Shown here: positions 37,029-46,567 of the stretch, piece by piece
How the letters are laid out: each line of letters opens with the position of its first letter
How positions within the stretch are numbered: the first letter of the stretch is position 1
DNA from: Actinoplanes sp. M2I2
GTDB lineage: Bacteria > Actinomycetota > Actinomycetes > Mycobacteriales > Micromonosporaceae
Assembly: GCF_023544445.1 (NCBI RefSeq)
Contig: NZ_JALPVJ010000007.1
Location: 372,001-436,000 of the forward strand
Length of the DNA stretch: 64,000 nucleotides
Reading direction: 5' to 3'
The notes under the pieces: generated by a model
Told to the model about the DNA's origin: nothing
The model's input: the letters and a program-made list of their open reading frames with translations, nothing else
Database searches by the model: none
Position numbers and translations under genes: made by a program

Positions 37029-38063
37029 CTCCCGGGCGGCGATCAGCACATCGTTCTGGATCGTGGTCGGCGAGGGCGCGGTCGAGATCGCCCACTCCGG
37101 GTCCTTGAGGCCGTGCCCGGTGACCGTGCAGACCACCGTCGAGCCGGCCGGGATCTTGCCGTCGGCCGCCTGCTGCAGCAGACCGGCCACGCTGGCCGCG
37201 CTGCCCAGCTCGACGAAGACACCGACCTCGCGGGCGAGCAGCCGGTAGGCCGTGAGGATCTCCCGGTCGGTGACGGCGGCGATCAGGCCGCCCGAGGAGT
37301 CGCGGGCGTCCAGCGCCTTGGTCCAGCTGGCCGGGTTGCCGATGCGGATGGCGGTGGCGATCGTGGAGGGCTCCTCGACCACCCGGCCCGAGACGATCGG
37401 CGCGGCGCCCGACGCCTGGAAACCGAACATGCGGGGCAGCCGGGTGCTGTTGCCCGCCTCCTTGTCCTCCTGATAACCCATCCAGTACGCCGAGATGTTG
37501 CCGGCGTTGCCGACCGGCAGGCAGTGGATGTCGGGCGCGTCGCCGAGCGCCTCGACGATCTCGAACGACGCCGTCTTCTGCCCGTGCAGGCGGAAGATGT
37601 TGACCGAGTTGACCAGCGACACCGGGAAGTCCTGGGACAGCTTCGAGGCGAGCGCCAGGCAGTCGTCGAAGTTGCCGTTGACCTGCAGCAGCTTGGCCCC
37701 GTGGACGAGCGCTTGGGCCAGCTTGCCGAGCGCGATCTTGCCCTGCGGCACGAGCACCGCGCAGGTCACCCCGGCGCGGGCCGCGTACGCCGCGGCCGAC
37801 GCACTGGTGTTGCCGGTGGACGCGCAGATGATCGCCTTGGCGCCCTCCTCGACGGCCTTGGACACGGCCACGGTCATGCCGCGGTCCTTGAACGAGCCGG
37901 TCGGGTTGGCCCCCTCGACCTTGAGGTAGACCTCCGCACCCGTACGCGCGGACAGCACCGGGGCCGGCACCAGGGGCGTGTTGCCCTCGTGCAGCGTGAC
38001 CACCGGGGTCTTGTCGGTGACCGGAAGGCGGTCCCGATATGCCTCGATGAGTCCCCGATACAT
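37014..38063 (-). CDS. thrC: threonine synthase
   Basis: Converts O-phosphohomoserine to threonine with PLP. The 349-aa protein has the PLP Lys59 in [11 protein letters not shown], the phosphate-cup motif [14 protein letters not shown] and [16 protein letters not shown]. It is the short, class with no N-terminal extension, as usual in actinobacteria. ATG 38063 has AGGAG upstream. It is downstream of hom with an 85-base gap. Confidence 0.97.
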   Translation of the reverse strand: MYRGLIEAYRDRLPVTDKTPVVTLHEGNTPLVPAPVLSARTGAEVYLKVEGANPTGSFKDRGMTVAVSKAVEEGAKAIICASTGNTSASAAAYAARAGVTCAVLVPQGKIALGKLAQALVHGAKLLQVNGNFDDCLALASKLSQDFPVSLVNSVNIFRLHGQKTASFEIVEALGDAPDIHCLPVGNAGNISAYWMGYQEDKEAGNSTRLPRMFGFQASGAAPIVSGRVVEEPSTIATAIRIGNPASWTKALDARDSSGGLIAAVTDREILTAYRLLAREVGVFVELGSAASVAGLLQQAADGKIPAGSTVVCTVTGHGLKDPEWAISTAPSPTTIQNDVLIAARELGLA

Positions 38064-38148
38064 GGCTGTACTCCTCACGGTCTGTGGTTCAGCAGCCTTA
38101 GCGTGCCAAGTTTGCCGAATCTTGGGACGGAATGCCCACGTGTCGGGA

Positions 38149-39456
38149 TCAGGCTCCACCCTCGACGCGCAGGACGCTGGCGATCGACCGCACGATGTCC
38201 AGCCGCGACAGGTCGTCGACCGTGGCGGCCAGGTTGGCGTCCGGGGCGCCGTGCGTGACGATCACCAGCTTGGCGTCCTCCGCACGGCCTGACTGCCGGA
38301 CCGTCGCGATCGACACCTCGTGCGTGGCGAAGACCCCGGCCACGGTGGCCAGGACGCCCGGGCGCTCGGCCACGTCGAGACTGATGTGGTAGCGCGTCAC
38401 CGCCGCGCCGATCGGCCGGATCGGCAGGTGGGCGTAGTTGCTCTCGCTCGGCGCGCGGGTGCCGGACAGGCGGTTGCGGGCCGCCGCGACGATGTCGCCG
38501 AGCACCGCGCTCGCGGTCGGCATGCCACCCGCGCCGCGTCCGTAGAACATGAGCTGACCGGCCGCGTCGGCCTCCACGAAGACGGCGTTGAAGGCGTCGC
38601 CCACCCCGGCCAGCGGATGGCTGCGCGGGATCATCGCCGGGTGCACCCGTACGCTCACCGACTCCTGGCCGGAGGCGTCCAGACCGCGCTCGGCGATGCA
38701 CAGCAGCTTGATCGTGCAGCCCATCTCCCGCGCGCTGGCCATGTCGCCGGCGGTCACCCCGGTCATGCCCTCGCGGAAGACGTCGGCCGCGGTGACCCGG
38801 CTGTGGAAGGCCAGCGAGGCGAGGATGGCCGCCTTGGCCGCGGCGTCGAAACCCTCGACGTCGGCGGTGGGGTCGGCCTCGGCGTACCCGAGCTCGGTGG
38901 CCTCGTCGAGCGCCTCGCTGAAGCCGGCCCCGGTGGAGTCCATCGACGAGAGGATGAAGTTGGTCGTGCCGTTCACGATGCCGGTCACCCGGGTCACGCG
39001 GTCGCCGTGCAGCGACTCGCGCAACGGGCGCAGCAGCGGGATCGCGCCGGCCACGGAGGCCTCGTAATAGAGGTCGGCGTTACCCTCGGCGGCCGCGTCG
39101 TGCAGCGCCGCGCCGTCCTCGGCCAGCAGCGCCTTGTTGGCCGTGACGACGCTCTTGCCGGCCCGCAGCGCCTCGACCAGCCAGGTGCGGGCCGGCTCGA
39201 TGCCACCCACCACCTCGATCACCACGTCGACGTCGTCCCGCTTGACCAGGCCGAGCGCGTCGGTGGTGAACAGGCTCGGGTCGATCGGCAGGTCGCCGCG
39301 CTCGCGGCCGAGCCGGCGCACCGCGATCCCGACGATCTCGAGCGGGGCGCCGATCCGGGCGGTCAGGTCCTCGGCCTGGGCGTGCAGCAGGCGCACGACT
39401 TCCGAACCGACGGTGCCGCAGCCCAGCAGGGCCAGACGGACTTTTGAAGCGCTCAT
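38149..39456 (-). CDS. hom: homoserine dehydrogenase with ACT domain
   Basis: Reduces aspartate semialdehyde to homoserine. The 435-aa protein has the NAD(P)-binding GCGTVGSEV motif, the family signature region [21 protein letters not shown] (quoted by its core [13 protein letters not shown]) and a C-terminal ACT domain (from about residue 350, [21 protein letters not shown]), the site of threonine feedback control. Its ATG overlaps the lysA stop (ATGA). Confidence 0.98.
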   Translation of the reverse strand: MSASKVRLALLGCGTVGSEVVRLLHAQAEDLTARIGAPLEIVGIAVRRLGRERGDLPIDPSLFTTDALGLVKRDDVDVVIEVVGGIEPARTWLVEALRAGKSVVTANKALLAEDGAALHDAAAEGNADLYYEASVAGAIPLLRPLRESLHGDRVTRVTGIVNGTTNFILSSMDSTGAGFSEALDEATELGYAEADPTADVEGFDAAAKAAILASLAFHSRVTAADVFREGMTGVTAGDMASAREMGCTIKLLCIAERGLDASGQESVSVRVHPAMIPRSHPLAGVGDAFNAVFVEADAAGQLMFYGRGAGGMPTASAVLGDIVAAARNRLSGTRAPSESNYAHLPIRPIGAAVTRYHISLDVAERPGVLATVAGVFATHEVSIATVRQSGRAEDAKLVIVTHGAPDANLAATVDDLSRLDIVRSIASVLRVEGGA

Positions 39457-40838
39457 CCAACATCCAATGCGAGCAGGTCGTCCTCGGTCTCCCGCCGCAC
39501 GATCACGCGCGAGGCGCCGTCGCGCACCGCCACCACGGGCGGCCGAGGGACGTGGTTGTAGTTGCTGGCCATGCTCCGGCAGTAGGCGCCGGTGCCGGGC
39601 ACGGCGAGAAGATCTCCGGGCTGCACGTCGGCGGGCAGGAATTCATCCTTCACGACGATGTCCCCGGATTCACAATGCTTTCCCACCACGCGGGCCAGGA
39701 TCGGCTCGGCGGCACTGGCCCGGCCGGCGACCGTCGCCGAGTACGAGGCGTCGTAGAGCGCCGTCCGGATGTTGTCGCTCATGCCGCCGTCGACACTCAC
39801 GTACGTCCGCAGACCGTCGAGGTCCTTGACCGTGCCGACCTCGTAGAGCGTGAACACGGACGGCCCGACGATCGCGCGGCCCGGCTCGATGGAGAGCCTG
39901 GGCTTGCGCAGCGACGCCGCCTCGCACTCCGACTCGACGATCTTGTTGATGCGTTTGGCGAGGTCGCCGGCGCTGCTCGGGTCGTCCTGGGTGGTGTACG
40001 CGATGCCGAAGCCGCCGCCCAGGTCGAGGTCGGGCAGCTCGACCCCGCGGGCGTCGCGGATCTGCGCCTGCAACTCGAGCACCCGGCGGGCCGCGACCTC
40101 GAAGCCGCTCGTGTCGAAGATCTGCGAGCCGATGTGCGAGTGCAGGCCGCGCAGCTCCAGCACGTCCTCGTCGAGGATCTTGACGGCGGCCTGGAACGCC
40201 GCGCCGCCGGCCAGCGAGAAACCGAACTTCTGGTCCTCGTGGGCGGTGGCGATGAACTCGTGGGTGTGCGCCTCGACCCCGACCGTGACCCGGACCAGCA
40301 CCTTCGGCCTCGTGCCGGCCTCGGCCGCGAGCGCGCTCAGCCGGTCGATCTCCTGGATCGAGTCGACGATGATCCGGCCCACCCCGGCCTCGACCGCCCG
40401 GGTCAGCTCGGACACCGACTTGTTGTTGCCGTGGAAGCCGATGCGCTCGGCCGGGAAACCCGCCGCCAGCGCCACCGCCAGCTCGCCGCCCGAGCAGACG
40501 TCGAGGAAGAGGCCCTCCTCGTCGATGACCCGCACGACGGCCTTGCAGAGGAACGACTTGCCTGCGTAGTAGACGTCGGCTCCGGCGAACGCACCGGCGA
40601 AGTCACGGCAGCGGGAACGCAGGTCGTCCTCGTCGAGCAGGTAGGCCGGCGTGCCGTGCTCCTGGGCCAGCGCGGCCACGCTCACCCCGCCGATCTCGAG
40701 GTGGCCGGCCTCCGACCGGGTCACCGTGCGCGGCCACAGCTGCGGCACCAGAGCGTTCACGTCGTGGGGCGTGCGCAGCCAGGCCGGCCCCCGCTGTCCG
40801 AGGTCGCCGTGCAGCGCCCCGGCCTCATGAGCTCGCAT
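39453..40838 (-). CDS. lysA: diaminopimelate decarboxylase
   Basis: The last step of lysine synthesis: meso-DAP to L-lysine, PLP-dependent, alanine-racemase fold. The 461-aa protein has the PLP Lys94 in YYAGKSFLCKA, HSHIGSQIFD, the GGGFGIAY phosphate loop and the CESGD active-site motif. ATG 40838 lies three bases from the argS stop; longer readings enter argS. It forms a tight argS-lysA-hom unit. Confidence 0.97.
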   Translation of the reverse strand: MRAHEAGALHGDLGQRGPAWLRTPHDVNALVPQLWPRTVTRSEAGHLEIGGVSVAALAQEHGTPAYLLDEDDLRSRCRDFAGAFAGADVYYAGKSFLCKAVVRVIDEEGLFLDVCSGGELAVALAAGFPAERIGFHGNNKSVSELTRAVEAGVGRIIVDSIQEIDRLSALAAEAGTRPKVLVRVTVGVEAHTHEFIATAHEDQKFGFSLAGGAAFQAAVKILDEDVLELRGLHSHIGSQIFDTSGFEVAARRVLELQAQIRDARGVELPDLDLGGGFGIAYTTQDDPSSAGDLAKRINKIVESECEAASLRKPRLSIEPGRAIVGPSVFTLYEVGTVKDLDGLRTYVSVDGGMSDNIRTALYDASYSATVAGRASAAEPILARVVGKHCESGDIVVKDEFLPADVQPGDLLAVPGTGAYCRSMASNYNHVPRPPVVAVRDGASRVIVRRETEDDLLALDVG

Positions 40839-40840
40839 CC

Positions 40841-42511
40841 CTACATCCTTTCGGGCGCCGAGACGCCGAGCAGGCCCAACCCGTTGGCGATCACCGTACG
40901 GGTGGCGTCGTTCAACCAGAGACGAGCCCGGTGCCCCTCGGTGACCGGCTCGTCGCCCTTGGGGGTCACCCGGCAGGCCGGGTCGTCGTAGAACCGGTGG
41001 TAGGCCCCGGCGATCTTCTCCAGCAGCCGGGCGACGTGGTGCGGCTCGCGCAGCTGGGCCGCCCGGGCCACCGTGTCGGGATACTCGCCGAGCGCCTTGA
41101 GCAGGTCGTTCTCGTGTTCCCCGGAGAGCAGCTCGGCACGGAAGTCGCCCGGCACCCCGCGGGTCACGCCCGAGTCGGCGGCGTTCAGGGCGATGTTGAA
41201 CGTGCGGGCGGCGACGTACTGCACGTAGTAGACCGGGTTCTCGCGGCTCGCGCTGGTCCACAGCTCGATGTCGATGTCGATCGGCGAGTCGGACGAGTAG
41301 CGCGCCAAGGCGTACCGGGTGGCATCGACACCCAGGGCGTCGACGAAGTCCTCCAAAGTGATGACCGTGCCGGCCCTCTTGCTCATCCGCATCGGCTCGC
41401 CGTCGCGCACCAGGTTGACCAGCTGACCGATGAGGATCTCGAGGTTCTGCGCCGGGTCGTCGCCGAAGCAGGCCGACATCGCCTTCATCCGGCCGATGTA
41501 ACCGTGATGGTCGGCGCCCAGCATGATCACGACCCGGTCGAAGCCCCGCTTGCGCTTGTCGAGGTAGTAGGCGCAGTCGGCCGCGAAGTAGGTCCAGTCG
41601 CCGTCCGACTTGCGCAGCACCCGGTCCTTGTCGTCGCCGAACTCGGTCGTCCGCAACCACGTCGCGCCGTCGGCCTCGAAGATGTGCCCCTGCTCACGCA
41701 GCCGGTCGAGCGCCTCCTGCAACTCGCCCCGGTCGTGCAGGTCCTTCTCGTTGAAGTAGGTGTCGAACTCGACGCCGAACTCGGTCAGGGACTGCTTGAT
41801 CTCGGCGAACATGAGCTCGACGCCGACCCGGTGGAACGTCGCGAGCGCTTCGGGCTCGCCGAGTTTCAGCACATCGGGGGCCTCGGCGACCACGGCCGTG
41901 GCGATCTCGGCGATGTAGGCGCCGCCGTAGCCGTCCTCGGGCGCGGGCTCGCCCTTGGCGCTGGCGTACAGCGACCGGGCGAAGCGGTCGATCTGCGAAC
42001 CGGCGTCGTTGAAGTAGTACTCCGTGCCGACTGTCGCGCCGGCGGCCCGCAGGACCCGGGACAGGGCGTCACCGACGGCGGCCCACCGGACCCCACCGAT
42101 GTGCACCGGCCCGGTCGGGTTGGCCGACACGAACTCGAGGTTGATGCGCTCACCGGCCAGCGTGTCGGTGTGCCCGAACCGGGTGCCGGCCAGCACGATG
42201 TCGCGCGCCAGCAGGCCGGCGGCGGCCGCCTCGAGCCGGATGTTCAGAAAGCCCGGCCCGGCGATCTCCACCGACTTGATGCCCGGCTGACGGCCCAGCT
42301 CCTCGGCCAGCGCGGCGGCCAGCTCCCGCGGCGGCACCCCGGCCTTCTTGCCCAGCTGCAAGGCCAGCGTGGAGGCGTAGTCACCGTGCTCGGGGCTGCG
42401 CGGACGCTCCACCGCCGTGGTCGCGGGCAACGCCGAGACGTCGAGGCCGCGGGTCTCGAACACGGCACGAGCAGCTGAGAGAACGGTGGAAGCAAGCTTG
42501 GCGGGAGTCAC
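40841..42511 (-). CDS. argS: arginyl-tRNA synthetase
   Basis: A class I synthetase charging tRNA-Arg. The 556-aa protein has the N-terminal Add1 domain, the HIGH-type motif as HIGG ([20 protein letters not shown]), a KMSK-type loop ([14 protein letters not shown]) and the C-terminal anticodon-binding helices ([21 protein letters not shown] region). GTG 42511 is the only sensible start; an ATG just upstream is out of frame. It heads the argS-lysA-hom transcript. Confidence 0.98.
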   Translation of the reverse strand: MTPAKLASTVLSAARAVFETRGLDVSALPATTAVERPRSPEHGDYASTLALQLGKKAGVPPRELAAALAEELGRQPGIKSVEIAGPGFLNIRLEAAAAGLLARDIVLAGTRFGHTDTLAGERINLEFVSANPTGPVHIGGVRWAAVGDALSRVLRAAGATVGTEYYFNDAGSQIDRFARSLYASAKGEPAPEDGYGGAYIAEIATAVVAEAPDVLKLGEPEALATFHRVGVELMFAEIKQSLTEFGVEFDTYFNEKDLHDRGELQEALDRLREQGHIFEADGATWLRTTEFGDDKDRVLRKSDGDWTYFAADCAYYLDKRKRGFDRVVIMLGADHHGYIGRMKAMSACFGDDPAQNLEILIGQLVNLVRDGEPMRMSKRAGTVITLEDFVDALGVDATRYALARYSSDSPIDIDIELWTSASRENPVYYVQYVAARTFNIALNAADSGVTRGVPGDFRAELLSGEHENDLLKALGEYPDTVARAAQLREPHHVARLLEKIAGAYHRFYDDPACRVTPKGDEPVTEGHRARLWLNDATRTVIANGLGLLGVSAPERM

Positions 42512-42596
42512 CCAACCATGCTATCGGGGGTAGACTTCGACGCTCGGCGGCCACCCGAGCCCCGCCATCCTTCTTCTTAAGAATCGACGAGGCACG

Positions 42597-43409
42597 ATGA
42601 GCATGAGCACGCCGGGTCCCGAGCGGGTCCCGCAGTCCGTCAAGGTCGACAAGACCTCCGGCCAGGGCAAGCCCCCCGTTTCCGCTGCCAAGAAGGCGGC
42701 CGGTCGAGGCCCCTCGGGCAAGACGCCGGCCGGCAAGGGCGGCGGCAAGGGCCGCAAACCGGTCACGCCGGTCAAGGTCGCGGGCAGCCGCCCGTGGGGC
42801 CCCATCGCGGTCGCCGGCGTGGTCGTGCTGATCGCCGTCGGCATCATCGGCTACGGCGTGTTCGCCGCCGTCAAGGGCTCCCGCGGCTGGGAGGACAAGG
42901 TCGCCGACATCGCGGGCGTGACCAACTACCGCGAGCAGAAGAACGCGGCGATCGACGCCCGCGACCACAAAGAGGGCCCCCAGCAGTACGTGACGAGCCC
43001 GCCCGTCGGCGGCGCCCACAACAGCGCCTGGCAGAACTGCATGGGCGACGTCTACGACCAGCCCATCGCCAACGAGCACGCGGTGCACAGCCTCGAGCAC
43101 GGCGCCGTCTGGGTGACCTACAAGCAGGGCCTGCCGGCCGACCAGGTCGAGGTGCTCAAGCAGAAGGTCCAGGGCAAGGAGTACACGCTCATGTCGCCCT
43201 ACCCGGGCCTCGACAAGAACGTCTCCGTGCAGGTCTGGGGCTACCAGTTCAAGACCGACGACGTCAACGACAGCAAGATCGACCAGTTCATCCAGGACAC
43301 CCGCCTGGTCTCCAGCATGGAGCCCGGCGCGGCCTGCTCCAGCGGCAACACCTCCACCGGCCCGCTGGCCCCCGCCGGCGCGCCCGGCGCGGCGGGCAGC
43401 GGCAGCTGA
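42597..43409 (+). CDS. DUF3105 membrane protein
   Basis: A 270-aa protein: about 60 basic, Gly/Lys-rich cytosolic residues, one transmembrane helix (about 68-90, IAVAGVVVLIAVGIIGYGVF) and an extracytoplasmic DUF3105 domain. The domain shows PPVGGAHNSAWQNCMGDVYD and NEHAVHSLEHGAVWVTY. The His/Glu/Cys pattern could bind metal, but the function is not established. It is coupled to the DUF305 gene by a TGATG overlap. It is divergent from argS. Confidence 0.92.
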   Translation: MSMSTPGPERVPQSVKVDKTSGQGKPPVSAAKKAAGRGPSGKTPAGKGGGKGRKPVTPVKVAGSRPWGPIAVAGVVVLIAVGIIGYGVFAAVKGSRGWEDKVADIAGVTNYREQKNAAIDARDHKEGPQQYVTSPPVGGAHNSAWQNCMGDVYDQPIANEHAVHSLEHGAVWVTYKQGLPADQVEVLKQKVQGKEYTLMSPYPGLDKNVSVQVWGYQFKTDDVNDSKIDQFIQDTRLVSSMEPGAACSSGNTSTGPLAPAGAPGAAGSGS

Positions 43410-44071
43410 TGTCGGTCACTACCGACCCGGGGGCGGCGGCCACGGTCGCCGCCCCCGGCGGTGACACCCCGGCCCGCGGCTCGCGGCCCTGGCCGGTCGT
43501 CGCCGCCCTCATCCTCGGCCTGCTCCTCGGCGTCGCCGCCGGCCTGCTGATCCCCCGCTTCACGCACCCCGGCAACGACTCGGCCGAAGCCGGCTTCCTG
43601 CGTGACATGTCGACCCACCACGCCCAGGCCGTCGAGATGTCGATGCTCGCCCACGCCAACTCGACCAACCCGCGCATCGTCACCCTGTCCGGTGACATCG
43701 CCCTGACCCAGCACGGCCAGATCGGCTACATGCAGGCCTGGCTGCGCGACTGGGACCTCAGCCCCACCGGCACCCAGCCCGCGATGGCCTGGATGCCCGA
43801 CTCGGCCGGCTCCGTGGTCAACGGCCTGATGCCCGGCATGGCCACCCCCGAGCAGCTCGACTCCCTGCGCAAGGCCTCCGGAAACGCCCTCGACGTGCAG
43901 TTCCTGACGCTGATGCGGGCCCACCACCTCGGTGGCATCCACATGGCGCAGGAGGCGATCGAGCTCTCCGACGACGAGAACATCGACTGGCTGGCCCAGA
44001 CGATGGTCTCCGGCCAGCAGAGCGAACTGGCTTTGATCGACAGCCTCCTCAAGCAGACCCAGGGATCCTGA
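43409..44071 (+). CDS. DUF305 membrane-anchored protein, possible copper binder
   Basis: A 220-aa protein with one N-terminal transmembrane helix (PVVAALILGLLLGVAAGLLI) and an extracytoplasmic DUF305 helical bundle. His/Met-rich signatures RDMSTHHAQAVEMSMLA and LMRAHHLGGIHMAQEA resemble metal-binding ferritin-like helices; copper has been proposed for related proteins. The DUF3105/DUF305 pairing is frequent in actinomycetes. A hairpin follows the stop. Confidence 0.92.
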   Translation: MSVTTDPGAAATVAAPGGDTPARGSRPWPVVAALILGLLLGVAAGLLIPRFTHPGNDSAEAGFLRDMSTHHAQAVEMSMLAHANSTNPRIVTLSGDIALTQHGQIGYMQAWLRDWDLSPTGTQPAMAWMPDSAGSVVNGLMPGMATPEQLDSLRKASGNALDVQFLTLMRAHHLGGIHMAQEAIELSDDENIDWLAQTMVSGQQSELALIDSLLKQTQGS

Positions 44072-44073
44072 GC

Positions 44074-44100
44074 GGGCCGCCGGATACCGGTTGGCGGCCC
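44074..44100 (+). terminator. terminator hairpin after the DUF3105/DUF305 pair
   Basis: An 8-bp perfect stem (gggccgcc 44074-44081 / ggcggccc 44093-44100) with an 11-base loop starts two bases after the stop codon. There is no T-run. It separates the operon from the tRNA gene. Confidence 0.7.
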
Positions 44101-44134
44101 GTCTGATCCTCCTGCTAGGCTCTGAAACCACTGA

Positions 44135-44206
44135 GCCCCCGTAGCTCAGGGGATAGAGCGTCGCCCTCCGGAGGCGAAAGCGCAGGTTCGAATCCTGCCG
44201 GGGGCA
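44135..44206 (+). tRNA. tRNA-Arg (anticodon CCG)
   Basis: A 72-base cloverleaf. The acceptor stem pairs GCCCCCG with CGGGGGC and the discriminator is A. The D arm is GCTC AGGGGATA GAGC. The anticodon stem TCGCC/GGCGA holds loop CTCCGGA (anticodon CCG, reading CGG), and the T arm is GCAGG TTCGAAT CCTGC. CCA is not encoded. CGG is a major Arg codon in this GC-rich genome. Confidence 0.97.
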
Positions 44207-44306
44207 CAATCGAGGCAATCCTTGTCCGCAGAGAGCGCGGACCTGGCGATTGTGCATCCTTTCCTGGGGCCCGAGCCCCAGACCCCACGCCGGGGGATGC
44301 CCCCGG
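44207..44306 (+). repeat. hairpin-rich tail after tRNA-Arg, REP-like
   Basis: Three inverted repeats follow the tRNA. The first has outer arms caatcg/cgattg (44207-44252) around gtccgc/gcggac. The second is ctggggc-ccga-gccccag (44264-44281). The third is ccggggg-atg-cccccgg (44290-44306). The last two, with gaccccacg between, resemble GC palindromic repeats common in actinomycete genomes. They may end tRNA transcription. Confidence 0.55.
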
Positions 44307-44456
44307 ACCCCCATCAGTGGTTGCTGTTGATGGTTTTGGCGTGGGATTTCAGTGGTTGATGTGGCGGGACAACCGCCTCCTCCCGACGGGCGTCGCCTGG
44401 CCGGCATCGAAATCAGCCGTCTGTCAGCACCGGTTTCGCTCATCTACGCTCGCGTT

Positions 44457-44618
44457 GTGAAGATCCTTGCGGCACTGGGGCCGCTGGCGGCTGAAGAGAA
44501 CGCCTCTACCGGTGGGTTTCCGCTCTGGTTGACGCCGTTCCTTGCGATCCTGCTTCTCTGGGTGCTCGCCATCAGGTTGCTGGTATGGGCTCTGCTTCGT
44601 CGCGGCAAGAAGCGGTGA
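44457..44618 (+). CDS. possible small single-pass membrane protein (53 aa)
   Basis: From GTG 44457 the frame encodes a short lead, then GGFPLWLTPFLAILLLWVLAIRLLVWALL (a strong membrane helix, quoted by its core PFLAILLLWVLAIRLLVW) and a basic end LRRGKKR, consistent with an N-out, C-in anchor. No homologue is recognised. A longer in-frame start exists at 44352. No clear ribosome binding site was seen, so it remains a candidate. Confidence 0.35.
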   Translation: MKILAALGPLAAEENASTGGFPLWLTPFLAILLLWVLAIRLLVWALLRRGKKR

Positions 44619-44928
44619 TAGCTGATTGACCTGCTGTCCGACTTTCGTACACCAGAAGAGCTCATGGACGAATGGGCGCCGGGCAGCGGTTCGCCGCTTT
44701 TGGCTCCCGGATCTCCCGATGCTCGACTGCGACCTGACGTGGTCGCCGGGCTCGGTTGGTGTTCCTCGCCGGTGGGCGGCCTGGGTGGCGTCTCGGCGGT
44801 GCTGTCAAGCGGCCATCGGAGCTGGAAGCGAAGCCACTGTCCTTGTCGCCGGTGGCGTGCGGGAAGCGATTCGTCGGGGGCGGCCATGAGGGAGGCTTGC
44901 GGCGACGGCGTGGGCCTATCGTTGGATC
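44619..44928. other. 310-base gap without a credible gene
   Basis: Reading frames here are short and of odd composition on both strands. Base composition is a little lower in GC than the neighbours. It could be a decayed gene or the upstream region of the GNAT gene. No promoter or repeat was recognised. Confidence 0.5.
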
Positions 44929-45435
44929 ATGGACATCAGCCTGCGGCGAGCCGATCTCGGCAAGGATGGCGATGCGCTCGTCGCTTTGATAGGCGACTAC
45001 CTGACATGGGGGATCGACCGGCTCCGCCGGGAATACGGCCTTGACGATTCGCCGACCGATCCGAGCACGATCCGGGAATCGCTGGCCACGTACGAGCTCC
45101 CAACCGGCCTTTTGATCGTCGCCGAACAAGGTGGCGAGCCGATCGGCCTTGCCGGGCTGCGCACGCTCACCCCTGGGATCGTTGAGGTCAAGCGCATGTA
45201 CGTGGATCCGCGGGGCCGGGGTCTCGGCATCGGTTCGGCGCTGCTGGACCGACTCCTCGCCGACGCCCGCGAGGTCTTCGCCGCCAAGGTCGTGCGTCTG
45301 GACACGGCCCGCTTCATGGCCGATGCCCAGACGTTGTACGCCTCTCGCGGTTTCATCGAGCGTGAACCCTATGAGGAGACGGAAATCCCACCCCAGATGC
45401 GGCATCACTGGCGTTTCTTCGAACGCACCATCTAG
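44929..45435 (+). CDS. GNAT-family N-acetyltransferase
   Basis: A 168-aa acetyl-CoA-dependent acyltransferase. Motif A (VKRMYVDPRGRGLGIGSALLD is the strand-loop-helix, core RGRGLGIGSALL) binds the CoA pyrophosphate. The late LYASRGFIEREPY matches the motif B end. The N-terminal half is less conserved (REYGLDDSPTDPS). The acceptor is unknown; relatives in this group include amino-acid or small-molecule acetylases. Confidence 0.9.
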   Translation: MDISLRRADLGKDGDALVALIGDYLTWGIDRLRREYGLDDSPTDPSTIRESLATYELPTGLLIVAEQGGEPIGLAGLRTLTPGIVEVKRMYVDPRGRGLGIGSALLDRLLADAREVFAAKVVRLDTARFMADAQTLYASRGFIEREPYEETEIPPQMRHHWRFFERTI

Positions 45436-45568
45436 TACCACTCGGGTCGAAATTCGTGGCGGTATCAGAAGGACTCAAGTCAATCCGATGCCGGCGATGC
45501 GAAGAGGCGCGGCTGGAACGCGTCGAGTCGAGTCGAGCCGAGTCGGGGTTGGGGTGGTGGTCCGGGTG

Positions 45569-46282
45569 TTAGTTGTTGGTGGGGTTTGCTGTGGCTACCA
45601 GGGCTTCGGCTACTGCTCTCAGCTTCTGGTTGGTGTCCTGGGAAAGTTTGCTGAGGATGGTGAAGGCCTCGGCGGGCGTGCAGTGGCGTTCGGCCATGAG
45701 TATGCCTTTGGCCTGTTCTATGACGGCGCGGCTTTCCATGGCGGTCTGCAGGTGGCGGGCCAGTGTCGCCGTGGCGTCGTAGAGGTGGGCGTTGGCCAGG
45801 GCCACGGCCGCGTAACCGGCGAACGTCTGGGCCAGCGTGATGGCGTCGTCGTCGAAGGCTTTCACGTCGACGCTGTAGAGGTTCAGGGCGCCGGTCACCT
45901 TGTCCTGGACCGGGAGTCCGACGGACAGGGAACTGCCCACGCCGGCCTGGACAGCCCGGGCCGTCCAACCGGGCCAGCGGGTCTCGCCGGCCATGTCGGG
46001 CAGCGACAGCGTCGCCGTGTCGTTGGAGGCGTCGAGACACGGGCCGTGGCCGTTCTCGTACTGCCACTCGTCGAGATCCGAGGCCAGCGTCCCGGTGAAC
46101 GCCGCCGTGGTGGCCCGGTCGCCGCGGATCAGGGTCACCGACACCTCCGTGGCGCCCGGCAGGCTGCGTTTCGCCAGTTCGGCGACGCGGGAGAGGATCT
46201 GGTCGAGGTTCGTGTCACTGAGTTTGATGCGGCCCAGTTCGACGAAAGCGGCAGTCGGGTCGAGCGGCTCGGACGACGTCAT
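45569..46282 (-). CDS. GAF and ANTAR domain regulator
   Basis: A 237-aa cytosolic regulator. An N-terminal GAF sensor (residues about 20-165) contains WQYENGHGPCLDAS and PVQDKVTGALNLYS. A C-terminal ANTAR RNA-binding domain has the canonical pattern: HLQTAMESRAVIEQAKGILM, then EAFTILSKLSQDTNQKLR, then VAEALV. ANTAR proteins bind paired RNA hairpins to stop termination. ATG 46282 (MTSSEPLD) is preferred over an upstream GTG. It is divergent from the STAS gene, with 285 bases between. Confidence 0.93.
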   Translation of the reverse strand: MTSSEPLDPTAAFVELGRIKLSDTNLDQILSRVAELAKRSLPGATEVSVTLIRGDRATTAAFTGTLASDLDEWQYENGHGPCLDASNDTATLSLPDMAGETRWPGWTARAVQAGVGSSLSVGLPVQDKVTGALNLYSVDVKAFDDDAITLAQTFAGYAAVALANAHLYDATATLARHLQTAMESRAVIEQAKGILMAERHCTPAEAFTILSKLSQDTNQKLRAVAEALVATANPTNN

Positions 46283-46567
46283 GGGGGCCACATCTCTGTA
46301 CGTGCCCCGGCACTGCACACGGGGCCGGAAGGGATCGCTGCCCCTGGTCTGAGCAGGCCAGGAACGAGCGCCACTTCTTGACGCCGGTGGACCGCCCCCG
46401 GTGGTGGCCGGGCGGTCGCAGAGTCTCCAGCGTAACGGTCCGTGGGGCGACCACGAACGGGTTGACTGGCCGCGCGGAGGGTTTACGGCCCGAATCGGCG
46501 TTAGATTGGGGCGAGGGTCAAGCCGCGTGCCCTTGGTTTTCTGTCGTCACAGTCACCTGGGAGCACT
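46283..46567. promoter_or_regulatory. 285-base divergent region between the GAF/ANTAR and STAS genes
   Basis: No gene fits here. It must hold both promoters. No clear -35/-10 pair or operator stood out by eye, and no ANTAR-type paired hairpin target with hexaloops was recognised. Confidence 0.4.

Noticed and set aside
40839..41660. An N-terminal extension of lysA into argS
   Set aside because: The extension is an out-of-frame image of argS; lysA starts at the ATG at 40838 as in other species.
44135..44306. tRNA-borne attachment site of an integrated element
   Set aside because: No integrase, no duplicate of the tRNA 3' end within the window and no change in gene content typical of an element.
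44626..44889. A short plus-strand frame before the GNAT gene
   Set aside because: Cys/Trp/Arg-rich composition and no initiation site; more like random sequence or a decayed gene.
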